Positions 1 to 5,932 of a DNA stretch of 6,916 bases are shown here, piece after piece. Position 1 is the stretch's first letter; every line of letters starts with the position of its first letter. A program made the translations under genes and the position numbers. Origin of the DNA: Pseudomonadota bacterium. GTDB lineage: Bacteria > Pseudomonadota > Alphaproteobacteria > Acetobacterales > Acetobacteraceae. Under the pieces are notes generated by a model, which saw nothing but the letters and a program-made list of their open reading frames with translations, was not told where the DNA came from and made no database searches. The stretch covers positions 1 to 6,916 of the forward strand of contig JAKAZJ010000101.1 in assembly GCA_021826565.1 (NCBI GenBank), written 5' to 3'.

Positions 1-1281
1 ATACGGCAACGGCACATCCACCCCGTGCACCCGCACCGGCGGCGCGTCCAGCCAGTCGAACGCGCCCTCGATCACCGCCATTGCCACTTCGGCGCCGATG
101 CCCGCGAACGGCCAGCCTTCCTCCACCGTCACCAGGCGGTTGGTTTTCTTCACGCTGGCGAGGATCGTTTCGGTATCCAGAGGACGCAGCGAGCGCAGGT
201 TGATCACCTCCGCCTCGATCCCCTGTTCCGCCAGGGTCTTGGCCGCTTCCAGCGCGACACCCACCATGATGCTGAACGCAACGATGGTCACGCGATCGCC
301 GGCGCGCTCGATCTTCGCGCGCCCGATCGGCAGGATGAAATCCTCGTCCACCGGGCAGTCATAGGTGTGTCCGTACAGGATTTCGTTTTCTAGGAAGATG
401 ACCGGATTGGGATCGCGGATCGCCGCCCGTAACAGCCCTTTCGCGTCGGCCGACGACCACGGCGCCAGCACCTTCAGGCCTGGCACATGCGCATACCAGC
501 TTGCGTAGCATTGCGAATGCTGCGCGCCGACGCGCGAGGCGGCGCCGTTCGGCCCGCGGAACACGATCGGGCAGCCCATCTGTCCGCCCGACATATACAG
601 CGTCTTGGCCGCCGAATTGATGATCTGGTCCATCGCCTGCATGGCGAAGTTGAAGGTCATGAACTCCACGATCGGACGCAGCCCGTTCAGCGCGGCGCCC
701 ACCGCCATGCCGGTGAAGCCGTGTTCGGTGATCGGCGTGTCGATCACCCGCTTGGGGCCGAACTCGTCCAGCAGGCCCTGGCTGATCTTGTAGGCGCCTT
801 GATATTGCGCGACTTCTTCGCCCAGCAGGAACACGTCCGGATCGCGGCGCAGTTCGGCCGCCATCGCATCGCGCAGTGCGTCGCGGACGGTGATCGGCTT
901 GGTCGGACCCCAGTCCTTGTCGGCTTCGGGTGCGGGCGCGGACGGGGGGCGGATGGCCGGCTCAAGGCCGCCCGTGACGGGTTGCGCGGCGGCAACCGGC
1001 GCGGGCGCCGGCGTGGAGATCGCCGCCGACACGTCCTCCCCGTTCGCCGCCAGCACCGCGATCGGGGTGTTCACCGCCACGCCCTCGGTGCCCTCGGCGA
1101 TCAGGATGCGGGCCAGGCGGCCTTCATCGACCGCCTCCACCTCCATCGTCGCCTTGTCGGTTTCGATCTCGGCGATCACGTCGCCGGCGCGTACCGCGTC
1201 CCCCTCGGATTTCAGCCAGCGCGCCAGCTTGCCTTCCGTCATAGTGGGCGACAGGGCGGGCATCAGGATCTGGGTGGTCAT
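1..1281 (-). CDS. pdhB: Pyruvate dehydrogenase E1 component, beta subunit, with N-terminal lipoyl domain (partial, C-terminus off the window)
   Basis: With the alpha subunit this forms E1, which decarboxylates pyruvate using thiamine diphosphate and passes the acetyl group to lipoyl-lysine; it acts in the cytoplasm. The 427 visible codons run open to base 1. Residues 1-80 form a biotinyl/lipoyl domain ([16 protein letters not shown] near the start, then ETDKA with K43 as the lipoylation site). An Ala/Pro-rich linker covers about 88-115, followed by the transketolase-like pyrimidine-binding domain ([25 protein letters not shown]) and the C-terminal transketolase domain ([27 protein letters not shown]). 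It ends in the window at VDVPLPY, so probably only some 20-35 residues are missing. The ATG at 1281 has GGAGGG seven bases upstream, inside the end of pdhA, and lies three bases past the pdhA stop, so the pair is probably translationally coupled. The lipoyl-bearing E1 beta is a known alphaproteobacterial form. The family assignment is very secure. Confidence 0.97.
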   Translation of the reverse strand, partial: MTTQILMPALSPTMTEGKLARWLKSEGDAVRAGDVIAEIETDKATMEVEAVDEGRLARILIAEGTEGVAVNTPIAVLAANGEDVSAAISTPAPAPVAAAQPVTGGLEPAIRPPSAPAPEADKDWGPTKPITVRDALRDAMAAELRRDPDVFLLGEEVAQYQGAYKISQGLLDEFGPKRVIDTPITEHGFTGMAVGAALNGLRPIVEFMTFNFAMQAMDQIINSAAKTLYMSGGQMGCPIVFRGPNGAASRVGAQHSQCYASWYAHVPGLKVLAPWSSADAKGLLRAAIRDPNPVIFLENEILYGHTYDCPVDEDFILPIGRAKIERAGDRVTIVAFSIMVGVALEAAKTLAEQGIEAEVINLRSLRPLDTETILASVKKTNRLVTVEEGWPFAGIGAEVAMAVIEGAFDWLDAPPVRVHGVDVPLPY

Positions 1282-1284
1282 CGC

Positions 1285-2295
1285 TCAGCCCTCCACCAGC
1301 ACGTCGGTGAACAATGCGGCCGGGTCCGGTTCGGGGCTGGATTGCGCGAAATCCGCTGCCTCCTGAATGACCGCCTTCACCTCATCGTCGATCGCCTTGA
1401 ACGTCGCTTCGTCAACGCCGAGCGCTTCCAGCTTGTGGCGCGCGCCCTCGATGCAATCATGCTGGGTGCGCATCATCTGCACTTCCTCGCGGGTGCGGTA
1501 GCGCGCCGGATCGGACATGGAATGGCCGCGATACCGGTAGGTTTTCATCTCCAGCAGATACGGCCCCTTGCCGGCGCGGCAGGCGGCCACGGCGATCTCG
1601 GCGGCAGCCTTGACCGCCAGCACGTCCATCCCGTCCACCTGCATCCCCGCGATCCCCCACGGCGCCCCGTTCTTCGACAGATCGCGCGAAGCCGAGGCCC
1701 GATCCACGCTGGTCCCCATGCCGTATTTGTTGTTCTCGATCACGAACACGACCGGCAGCTTCATCAGCGCGGCCAGGTTGAAGCTCTCGAACACCTGGCC
1801 CTGGTTCGACGCGCCTTCCCCGAAATAGGTCACGGACACCCGGTCATTGCCGCGATACCAGTCCGAGAAGCCCAGCCCCAGCCCCAGGCTGACCTGCGCG
1901 CCGACGATCCCGTGCCCGCCGAAGAAATGGGTCTTCTTGCTGAACATGTGCATGGACCCGCCCTTGCCATGCGAATACCCGGTCGCGCGACCGGTCAGCT
2001 CGGCCATCACGCCTTTCGGGTCCATCCCGGTGGCCAGCATATGCCCGTGGTCGCGATACGAGGTGATGACCTGATCGCCCGGCCCGGTCGCCAGCTGCAT
2101 CCCGACCACCACCGCTTCCTGGCCGATATACAAATGGCAGAAGCCGCCGATCAGGCCCATGCCATAGAGTTGGCCGGCTTTTTCCTCGAACCGGCGGATC
2201 CGCAACATATCGCGATAGGCGCGCAGCAGCAGGTCCTTGTCGGGCGCGACCTCACGCGGTTTGATGCGCCGCGTCTTGTCGGCTGTCTGGGCCAT
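1285..2295 (-). CDS. pdhA: Pyruvate dehydrogenase E1 component, alpha subunit
   Basis: This is the thiamine-diphosphate-binding half of the E1 heterotetramer that decarboxylates pyruvate and reductively acetylates lipoyl groups. It has 336 residues, a normal length. Visible hallmarks are RMLRIRRFEEK-like helices near 30-39, the HLYIGQEAVVVG segment (54-65), SYRDHGH (79-85), GKGGSMHMF (110-118), the thiamine/Mg signature starting GEGASNQGQ (159-167) and closing with ENNKYGMGT (187-195), and the conserved loop YRYRGHSMSDP (253-263). The signature begins GEG where GDG is usual; Glu also occurs in branched-chain 2-oxoacid dehydrogenases, so it is probably still functional. An in-frame ATG at 2355 exists, but the ATG at 2295 is preferred: GGGAGG lies six bases upstream and the protein then begins MAQTADKTRR without a spurious hydrophobic leader. 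pdhB follows after three bases. EGQ-like branched-chain substrates are possible but less likely given the lipoyl E1 beta partner. Confidence 0.96.
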   Translation of the reverse strand: MAQTADKTRRIKPREVAPDKDLLLRAYRDMLRIRRFEEKAGQLYGMGLIGGFCHLYIGQEAVVVGMQLATGPGDQVITSYRDHGHMLATGMDPKGVMAELTGRATGYSHGKGGSMHMFSKKTHFFGGHGIVGAQVSLGLGLGFSDWYRGNDRVSVTYFGEGASNQGQVFESFNLAALMKLPVVFVIENNKYGMGTSVDRASASRDLSKNGAPWGIAGMQVDGMDVLAVKAAAEIAVAACRAGKGPYLLEMKTYRYRGHSMSDPARYRTREEVQMMRTQHDCIEGARHKLEALGVDEATFKAIDDEVKAVIQEAADFAQSSPEPDPAALFTDVLVEG

Positions 2296-2332
2296 GGCGT
2301 GCCTCCCGGTCGCGAATAGGTTTCCCGTCAGC

Positions 2333-2360
2333 ACTATCGTCCAGACCCCACCCAAGGCAA
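2333..2360 (-). promoter_or_regulatory. Candidate sigma-70-type promoter of pdhAB
   Basis: Reading the minus strand, TTGCCT (2360-2355) and GATAGT (2338-2333) are separated by 16 bases. Each matches four of six consensus positions. A start near 2326 would give a leader of about 30 nt before the pdhA ATG at 2295. The 244-bp gap upstream of pdhA suggests it has its own promoter instead of relying on ftsB. The call is weak because the spacing and matches are only moderate. Confidence 0.3.
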
Positions 2361-2418
2361 GCCGGCTGGCCGATAATTGGCTTATGGTGCAATGCGATAG
2401 CGGGTGTTAGCCGAATTG

Positions 2419-2428
2419 TGGTTAACCA
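2419..2428. promoter_or_regulatory. Perfect 10-bp palindrome upstream of pdhA, possible operator
   Basis: TGGTTAACCA is its own reverse complement and lies about 125 bp upstream of the pdhA start, in the only sizeable gap of the left half. The TGGT/ACCA half sites resemble those of GntR-family regulators; E. coli PdhR recognises TTGGT and ACCAA halves, but with a three-base centre where this site has two. An imperfect relative of the surrounding sequence (GCCGATAATTGGCTTA at 2369-2384, compared with GCCGAATTGTGGTTA at 2410-2424) lies nearby. Which protein binds, if any, cannot be told from the sequence. Confidence 0.3.
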
Positions 2429-2503
2429 GTTGACCGTGGCCCCGCTTGATCCGGCGCCCCAGAATTACCTTGCGCCGCCACCTCGGTCACAGCAATTAAA
2501 CAT

Positions 2504-2514
2504 CGGCTCCGCCG
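2504..2514 (-). terminator. Weak hairpin after ftsB, possible terminator
   Basis: Downstream of the ftsB stop on the minus strand, CGGC-GGA-GCCG can fold into a four-base-pair stem with a three-base loop. It is followed by ATGTTTAATT, which is T-rich but not a clean T-run. The stem is short, so termination here is only a possibility. It would fit the 244-bp break between ftsB and pdhA. Confidence 0.2.
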
Positions 2515-2539
2515 GAAAATTCGCAGCGCGGTTACCGGC

Positions 2540-2869
2540 TCAGTACAATCGCTGGCCCGACGGATAGGGGACCAGGATGTCGTGCGGATTGGACAGATTC
2601 AGCATCTCGCGCGCCCGTTCGTTCAGCAGATCAAGGTCCAGCTGCCCGCTGCGCAGCGCCGCCACCTTGTGCGCCCAGCGCGTCTCCCGCAGCCGCAGCC
2701 GGGCCAGGTCCGCGTCCGCCTGCACCAGCAGCGCCTGGCGCTTGTGATAGGCCACCAGCCCGTGCGGCCCCTGCATCGCGCTGTAGCCGAACACCCCGGC
2801 CAGGCCGAGAAACAGGACCGGTGCCGCGGCGGCGCGGGCGCGGCGTTTCATCTCCCGGGCGAAACCCAT
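2540..2869 (-). CDS. ftsB: FtsB/DivIC-family septum formation initiator
   Basis: This is a small bitopic division protein. In the known family it pairs with FtsL through a coiled coil and joins FtsQ in the inner-membrane divisome. The 109 residues show a basic cytoplasmic N-terminus (EMKRRARA), one membrane segment (about 15-32), the GPHGL turn (34-38), a charged and leucine-rich coiled-coil stretch (about 40-75) and the conserved LLNERAREMLN block (81-91), ending in HDILVPYPSG. The ATG at 2869 has GGAG six bases upstream. The next ATG at 2851 has GGGAG directly against it, which is too close, and a longer reading frame from 3094 would run through the hydratase gene. It lies 40 bp behind the hydratase gene and upstream of pdhA, the usual alphaproteobacterial position for this protein, where eno is commonly the gene before it. 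The family is clear; the symbol rests on family and synteny. Confidence 0.88.
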   Translation of the reverse strand: MGFAREMKRRARAAAAPVLFLGLAGVFGYSAMQGPHGLVAYHKRQALLVQADADLARLRLRETRWAHKVAALRSGQLDLDLLNERAREMLNLSNPHDILVPYPSGQRLY

Positions 2870-2909
2870 GGCGGACTCCAGAATCTGACGTGGCCAGCTT
2901 ACCGGAACT

Positions 2910-3698
2910 TCACCCCGGGCGATACCAGGGCGGATCGCGCCGCGCCTGAAACGCAGCGGTTCCGTCCCGCGCCTCCGCCGTGCCGCGCTGCGCCGCGCCT
3001 TCATGCGCCAGCAGCGCCACGTCGCGCGCGTCCAGCAGCAGCCCGTTGGCGCCCAGGAATGACCGCTTGGTGAGCGCCACCGCCCCCGGCGCACCGCGCA
3101 GGATCGCGTCCAGGACCGCCGCCAGCCGTGCCTCGATCGCCGCGGCCGCCACCACCTCGTGCACCAGGCCGATCCGCAGCGCCTCGGCGGCGTCGAAGCG
3201 TTCCCCGGTCAGCGCATAGCGGCGCGTCTGGCGCAGCCCGATCGCATGGACCATGTGGGTGGAAATCGGCGTCGGCGCCACGCCCACCCGCACCTCGGTG
3301 ATGCCGAACTGCGCCGCCGGCGTGGCCAGCGCCACGTCCACGCAGCAGGCAATCCCGGCGCCGCCGCCGAAACACGCCCCGTGGATCACCGCGATCGTGG
3401 GCCGAGGGAACTCGTTCAGCAGCTGCATCGCGCGCGTGGTGGCGACCGAGGCCGCCTCGTTGCGCTCCGGCGCATAGCGGGTCGCCTCGGCCAGCCAGTT
3501 GATGTCCGCCCCGGCCTGGAAATGCTTCCCGGCGCCACGGATCACCAGCGCCCGCAGATCGGGATCGGCGGCCAGCTGCTCCAGCCCGGCGATCAGCGCG
3601 TCCAGCAGATCGGCGTTGTAGGCATTGCCGATCTCCGGGCGGTTGAGCGTGACGGTCGCCACGCCGGAGGCAGCGGTCTCGCACAGCACCAGCGCCAT
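2910..3698 (-). CDS. Enoyl-CoA hydratase/isomerase-family (crotonase) protein
   Basis: The 262 residues, a normal length, have the complete crotonase core: the substrate-binding and oxyanion segment GKHFQAGADINWL (57-69), the second oxyanion segment HGACFGGGAGIACC (106-119), and FGITEVRVGVAP (131-142), followed by the RRYALTGERFDAAEA helix region. Of the two catalytic glutamates of classical hydratases, the second is present (E135) while the first is glycine (G115 in GGGAG). The GACFGGG...CC.D block and the P.IS segment (PTPIS, 142-146) recall methylglutaconyl-CoA or isohexenyl-glutaconyl-CoA hydratases (LiuC/AtuE type) of leucine and acyclic terpene breakdown, but no other gene of those pathways is present. 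The start is firm: GGAGGT lies seven bases before the ATG. It probably shares a transcript with ftsB 40 bp downstream and is transcribed away from the binding-protein gene. The exact substrate is unknown. Confidence 0.93.
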   Translation of the reverse strand: MALVLCETAASGVATVTLNRPEIGNAYNADLLDALIAGLEQLAADPDLRALVIRGAGKHFQAGADINWLAEATRYAPERNEAASVATTRAMQLLNEFPRPTIAVIHGACFGGGAGIACCVDVALATPAAQFGITEVRVGVAPTPISTHMVHAIGLRQTRRYALTGERFDAAEALRIGLVHEVVAAAAIEARLAAVLDAILRGAPGAVALTKRSFLGANGLLLDARDVALLAHEGAAQRGTAEARDGTAAFQARRDPPWYRPG

Positions 3699-3785
3699 CG
3701 GTGATACCTCCAGGATGCAAAGACCCGGAGCATAGCGCCGCCCCTCCCCGCACCGCTATAAGGGGACGCCCTGTGGGAGCTCCCG
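3699..3785. promoter_or_regulatory. Divergent intergenic region with candidate promoter elements
   Basis: These 87 bp separate two divergent genes and should hold both promoters. TATAAG at 3757-3762 is the best -10-like element for the plus strand and reads TTATAG-like on the other strand, but neither direction has a convincing -35. It sits between the arms of a short inverted repeat, TCCCC (3745-3749) and GGGGA (3762-3766), which could be a protein-binding site. Ribosome binding sites are clear on both sides: GGAGGT for the hydratase and GGGAG (3775-3779) for the binding protein. Confidence 0.35.
3775..3784 (+). promoter_or_regulatory. Ribosome binding site embedded in a perfect palindrome
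   Basis: GGGAGCTCCC is a perfect 10-bp palindrome ending one base before the ATG at 3786. Its left half is the Shine-Dalgarno sequence GGGAG, six bases before the start, which fixes this ATG as the start of the binding-protein gene. The palindrome is too tight to make a strong hairpin by itself (three pairs around AGCT), so a regulatory role is uncertain. Confidence 0.5.
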
Positions 3786-4850
3786 ATGCGTCCGCCGTTC
3801 CGCCGCCTGTTGCGCCTCGCCCTGCTCTGCGGTTTCCCCGCGCTGGCCGGCGCGGCCACGCCGCCCGCGGCGGTGGCACCCGCCGCGCCGGCCGCCGTCA
3901 CGGCGCTGCCGCCGCTCAAGAACAAGCTGCACAGCTTGTCCGTCATCGCCTTCGCCGGCGGCACCAATCTGCCGCTATGGGTGGCGCAGCGGCAGGGGTT
4001 CTTCGCCAGCCAGGGCGTGCAGGTGCAGCTCAGCTATACCCCCGGCTCGGTCTATCAGATGTCGAATCTGATCGCGGGAAACTACGATATCGCCATGACC
4101 GCGCTTGATAACGTGGTCGCCTATGACGAGGGCCAGGGCGCCTGGCCGACCCCCACCAACCCCGATCTGGTCGCGGTGCTGGGCGCCGATGACTATTTCC
4201 TGTCGCTGGTCTCGCAGAAGCCGTTCCCGACCATCGCCAGCCTGCGCGGCCAGACGCTGTCGGTGGACGCGCCGACCACCGGTTTTGCCTTCGTCCTGAA
4301 CGCGCTGCTGGCCAAGAACGGCGTGCCGCCCGACCAGGTGCATCTGGTGCAGAAGGGCGGCGTGTATTTCCGCTATCTGGACATGCTGAAGAACCCGAAA
4401 GACGCCGCGACGATCCAGATAACCCCGTTCGATCTGCTGTCGCAGGCGCACGGGATGCACGTACTCGCGCGGGTGCGCACCGCGCTGGGGCCGTATCAGG
4501 GGGAAGTGGCGGCGGTGCGCCAGGCCTGGGCGGTCAAGCACCGCTCCGAGGTGATCGGGTTCATCCGCGCCTATAAGCAGGCGCTGGCGTGGATGTTCCT
4601 ACCCGCCAACCGCAGCGTGGACGCGGCGATCCTGATCGCGCATCTGCCATCGATGACCGCGCCCCTGGCCGAGCAGACGCTCAAAATCCTGCTTGAACCC
4701 AAGGGCGGGTTCGACCGTGACGCCGCCCCCGACCTGGCCGGGGTCAAGGCGGTGCTGGCGCTGCGCACCCACTACGCCACCCCGCATAAAGTGTTGGACA
4801 ACCCGATGAAATACCTCGACCTGTCGTATCTGAACGCAGCCGCGCATTGA
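3786..4850 (+). CDS. Periplasmic ABC-type substrate-binding protein, NMT1/SsuA-like
   Basis: The 354-residue precursor has a Sec-type signal peptide: basic RRLLR, hydrophobic LALLCGFPALAG, and a likely cut around residues 23-25 (AGAA). C15 is not in a lipobox because leucine precedes it, so the protein is probably soluble in the periplasm. An Ala/Pro-rich stretch (about 25-43) leads into a type II binding-protein fold: LPLWVAQRQGFF (62-73), YQMSNLIAGNYDIAMTALDN (90-109), and LRGQTLSVDAPTTGFAFVL further on, the usual pattern of the NMT1/THI5/SsuA/TauA group. Family members bind alkanesulfonates, taurine, nitrate or pyrimidine thiamine precursors; nothing visible picks the ligand. No permease or ATPase gene is in the window, so it looks like an orphan, or its partners are elsewhere. 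The oxidoreductase gene follows after 14 bp, suggesting a shared pathway. The start is supported by GGGAG at six bases. Confidence 0.88.
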   Translation: MRPPFRRLLRLALLCGFPALAGAATPPAAVAPAAPAAVTALPPLKNKLHSLSVIAFAGGTNLPLWVAQRQGFFASQGVQVQLSYTPGSVYQMSNLIAGNYDIAMTALDNVVAYDEGQGAWPTPTNPDLVAVLGADDYFLSLVSQKPFPTIASLRGQTLSVDAPTTGFAFVLNALLAKNGVPPDQVHLVQKGGVYFRYLDMLKNPKDAATIQITPFDLLSQAHGMHVLARVRTALGPYQGEVAAVRQAWAVKHRSEVIGFIRAYKQALAWMFLPANRSVDAAILIAHLPSMTAPLAEQTLKILLEPKGGFDRDAAPDLAGVKAVLALRTHYATPHKVLDNPMKYLDLSYLNAAAH

Positions 4851-4864
4851 GCCGGAGAGGCATC

Positions 4865-5932
4865 ATGGATTTCGGCATCGCCATCCCCAGCGCGGCAAAC
4901 TCCTGGAAGATCGCCGCCCGCGCCGAAGCGTTGGGCTTCACCCATGCCTGGTTCTACGACACGCAGATGCTGTGCGCGGACCCGTTCGTGGCGATGGCGG
5001 CCACGGCGATGCACACCACGCGCATTCGCCTCGGCACCGGCGTCCTGGTGCCGTCCAACCGGATCGCGCCGGTGACCGCCGCGGCGTTCGCCTCGTTGAA
5101 CGCGCTGGCGCCGGGGCGGATCGATTTCGGCGTCGGCACCGGCTTCACCGCCCGTCGCGCCATGGGCTTCGGCGCGATGACGCTGACCGCAACCGAGACC
5201 TATATCCACCAGGTCATGGGGTTGCTGGCGAATGAAACCGTGGCGTTCGCCATGGCCGGCGAGACCCATCCGATCCGCTTCCTCAATCCCGAGCTCGGGT
5301 TGATCAATACGCAGGACAAGGTGGCGCTGCATGTCTCGGCCTACGGGCCGCGGGCGCGGGCGCTGACCGCACGGCTGGGCGCCGGCTGGCTCAATTTTAT
5401 CGGCGTGCCACGCTCCGGCACCACGGAGCTGGCGGAGATGCAGGCGGCCTGGAGCGCGGCGGGACGGGACGGGACGCTGCACGCCACCGCCTTCGCGCTG
5501 GGCTGCATCCTGGAACCGGGTGAGACGTTCGATTCCCCGCGCGCCCTGGCCGAGGCCGGGCCGCGCGCCGCGGTGCTGCTGCATCGCGCCGCCGACGAAG
5601 CGCTGGCCGGTCTGCCCAACAGCTCGAAAGTGCCGGACGCGGTGGCCGCCGAAGTCGCCGGCTACGTCGCGCGCGCCCGCGATTTCGCCCCCGCCGACGC
5701 GCGCTACCTGGAAAATCACCGCGGCCATCTGCTGTTCGTGAAGCCCGCGGAACGCCCCTTCGTCACCGCCGAGCTGATCCGCCAGACCACCTTCACCGGC
5801 ACCGAGACGGAACTGCGCGACCGCATCGGCGATCTACGCGACGCCGGCTACACCCAGTTTGCGATCCAGGTGGTGCCGGGCCACGAGCAGGCCCTGGAAG
5901 GTTGGGGCCGCATCCGGGCCGCCTTCCTATGA
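4865..5932 (+). CDS. LLM-class (luciferase-like) flavin-dependent oxidoreductase
   Basis: This 355-residue protein has the bacterial luciferase-like TIM-barrel pattern: FGIAIPS at the first strand, AARAEALGFTHAWFYD (17-32), TTRIRLGTGV (51-60), then LAPGRIDFGVGTG (81-93), and near the end TGTETELRDRIGDLRDAGYTQFAI. Members use reduced FMN or F420 for monooxygenation, desulfonation or hydride transfer. Neither the cofactor nor the substrate can be read from the sequence, though the overall pattern is nearer the methylene-tetrahydromethanopterin-reductase-like group than luciferase itself. The ATG at 4865 is chosen because GGAGAGG (4854-4860) precedes it; an alternative TTG at 4847 would overlap the stop of the preceding gene and lacks such a site. 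The gene lies 14 bp after the binding-protein gene and its stop overlaps the era start as ATGA, so all three are probably one operon. A binding protein paired with an LLM enzyme recalls ssuA-ssuD, but that is analogy only. Confidence 0.9.
   Translation: MDFGIAIPSAANSWKIAARAEALGFTHAWFYDTQMLCADPFVAMAATAMHTTRIRLGTGVLVPSNRIAPVTAAAFASLNALAPGRIDFGVGTGFTARRAMGFGAMTLTATETYIHQVMGLLANETVAFAMAGETHPIRFLNPELGLINTQDKVALHVSAYGPRARALTARLGAGWLNFIGVPRSGTTELAEMQAAWSAAGRDGTLHATAFALGCILEPGETFDSPRALAEAGPRAAVLLHRAADEALAGLPNSSKVPDAVAAEVAGYVARARDFAPADARYLENHRGHLLFVKPAERPFVTAELIRQTTFTGTETELRDRIGDLRDAGYTQFAIQVVPGHEQALEGWGRIRAAFL

Noticed and set aside
1..1281. Lipoyl domain on E1 beta as a novel fusion
   Set aside because: The N-terminal lipoyl domain on PdhB is an established feature of alphaproteobacterial pyruvate dehydrogenases.
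487..2319. 610-codon open frame on the plus strand antisense to pdhA and pdhB
   Set aside because: It lies wholly opposite two certain genes. Its product is rich in His, Arg, Gly and Asp with no recognisable domain, as expected for the antisense frame of GC-rich coding DNA.
2296..2355. Extended PdhA start at 2355
   Set aside because: The added residues form an unrelated hydrophobic leader unlike a cytoplasmic E1, whereas the ATG at 2295 has GGGAGG at a good distance.
2540..3094. Longer 184-residue version of the FtsB-like protein
   Set aside because: The extra N-terminus would overlap the hydratase gene in another frame and is Arg/Trp-rich noise; the ATG at 2869 has a proper ribosome binding site and gives the normal family length.
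3001..3879. 292-codon minus-strand frame over the hydratase gene and beyond
   Set aside because: It is a shifted frame of the hydratase gene, with a low-complexity Arg/Gly/Ala product and no ribosome binding site worth noting.
4772..5728. 318-codon minus-strand frame opposite the oxidoreductase gene
   Set aside because: It is antisense to a well-supported gene, and its composition (Arg, Gly, His, Gln) is typical of a shadow frame.
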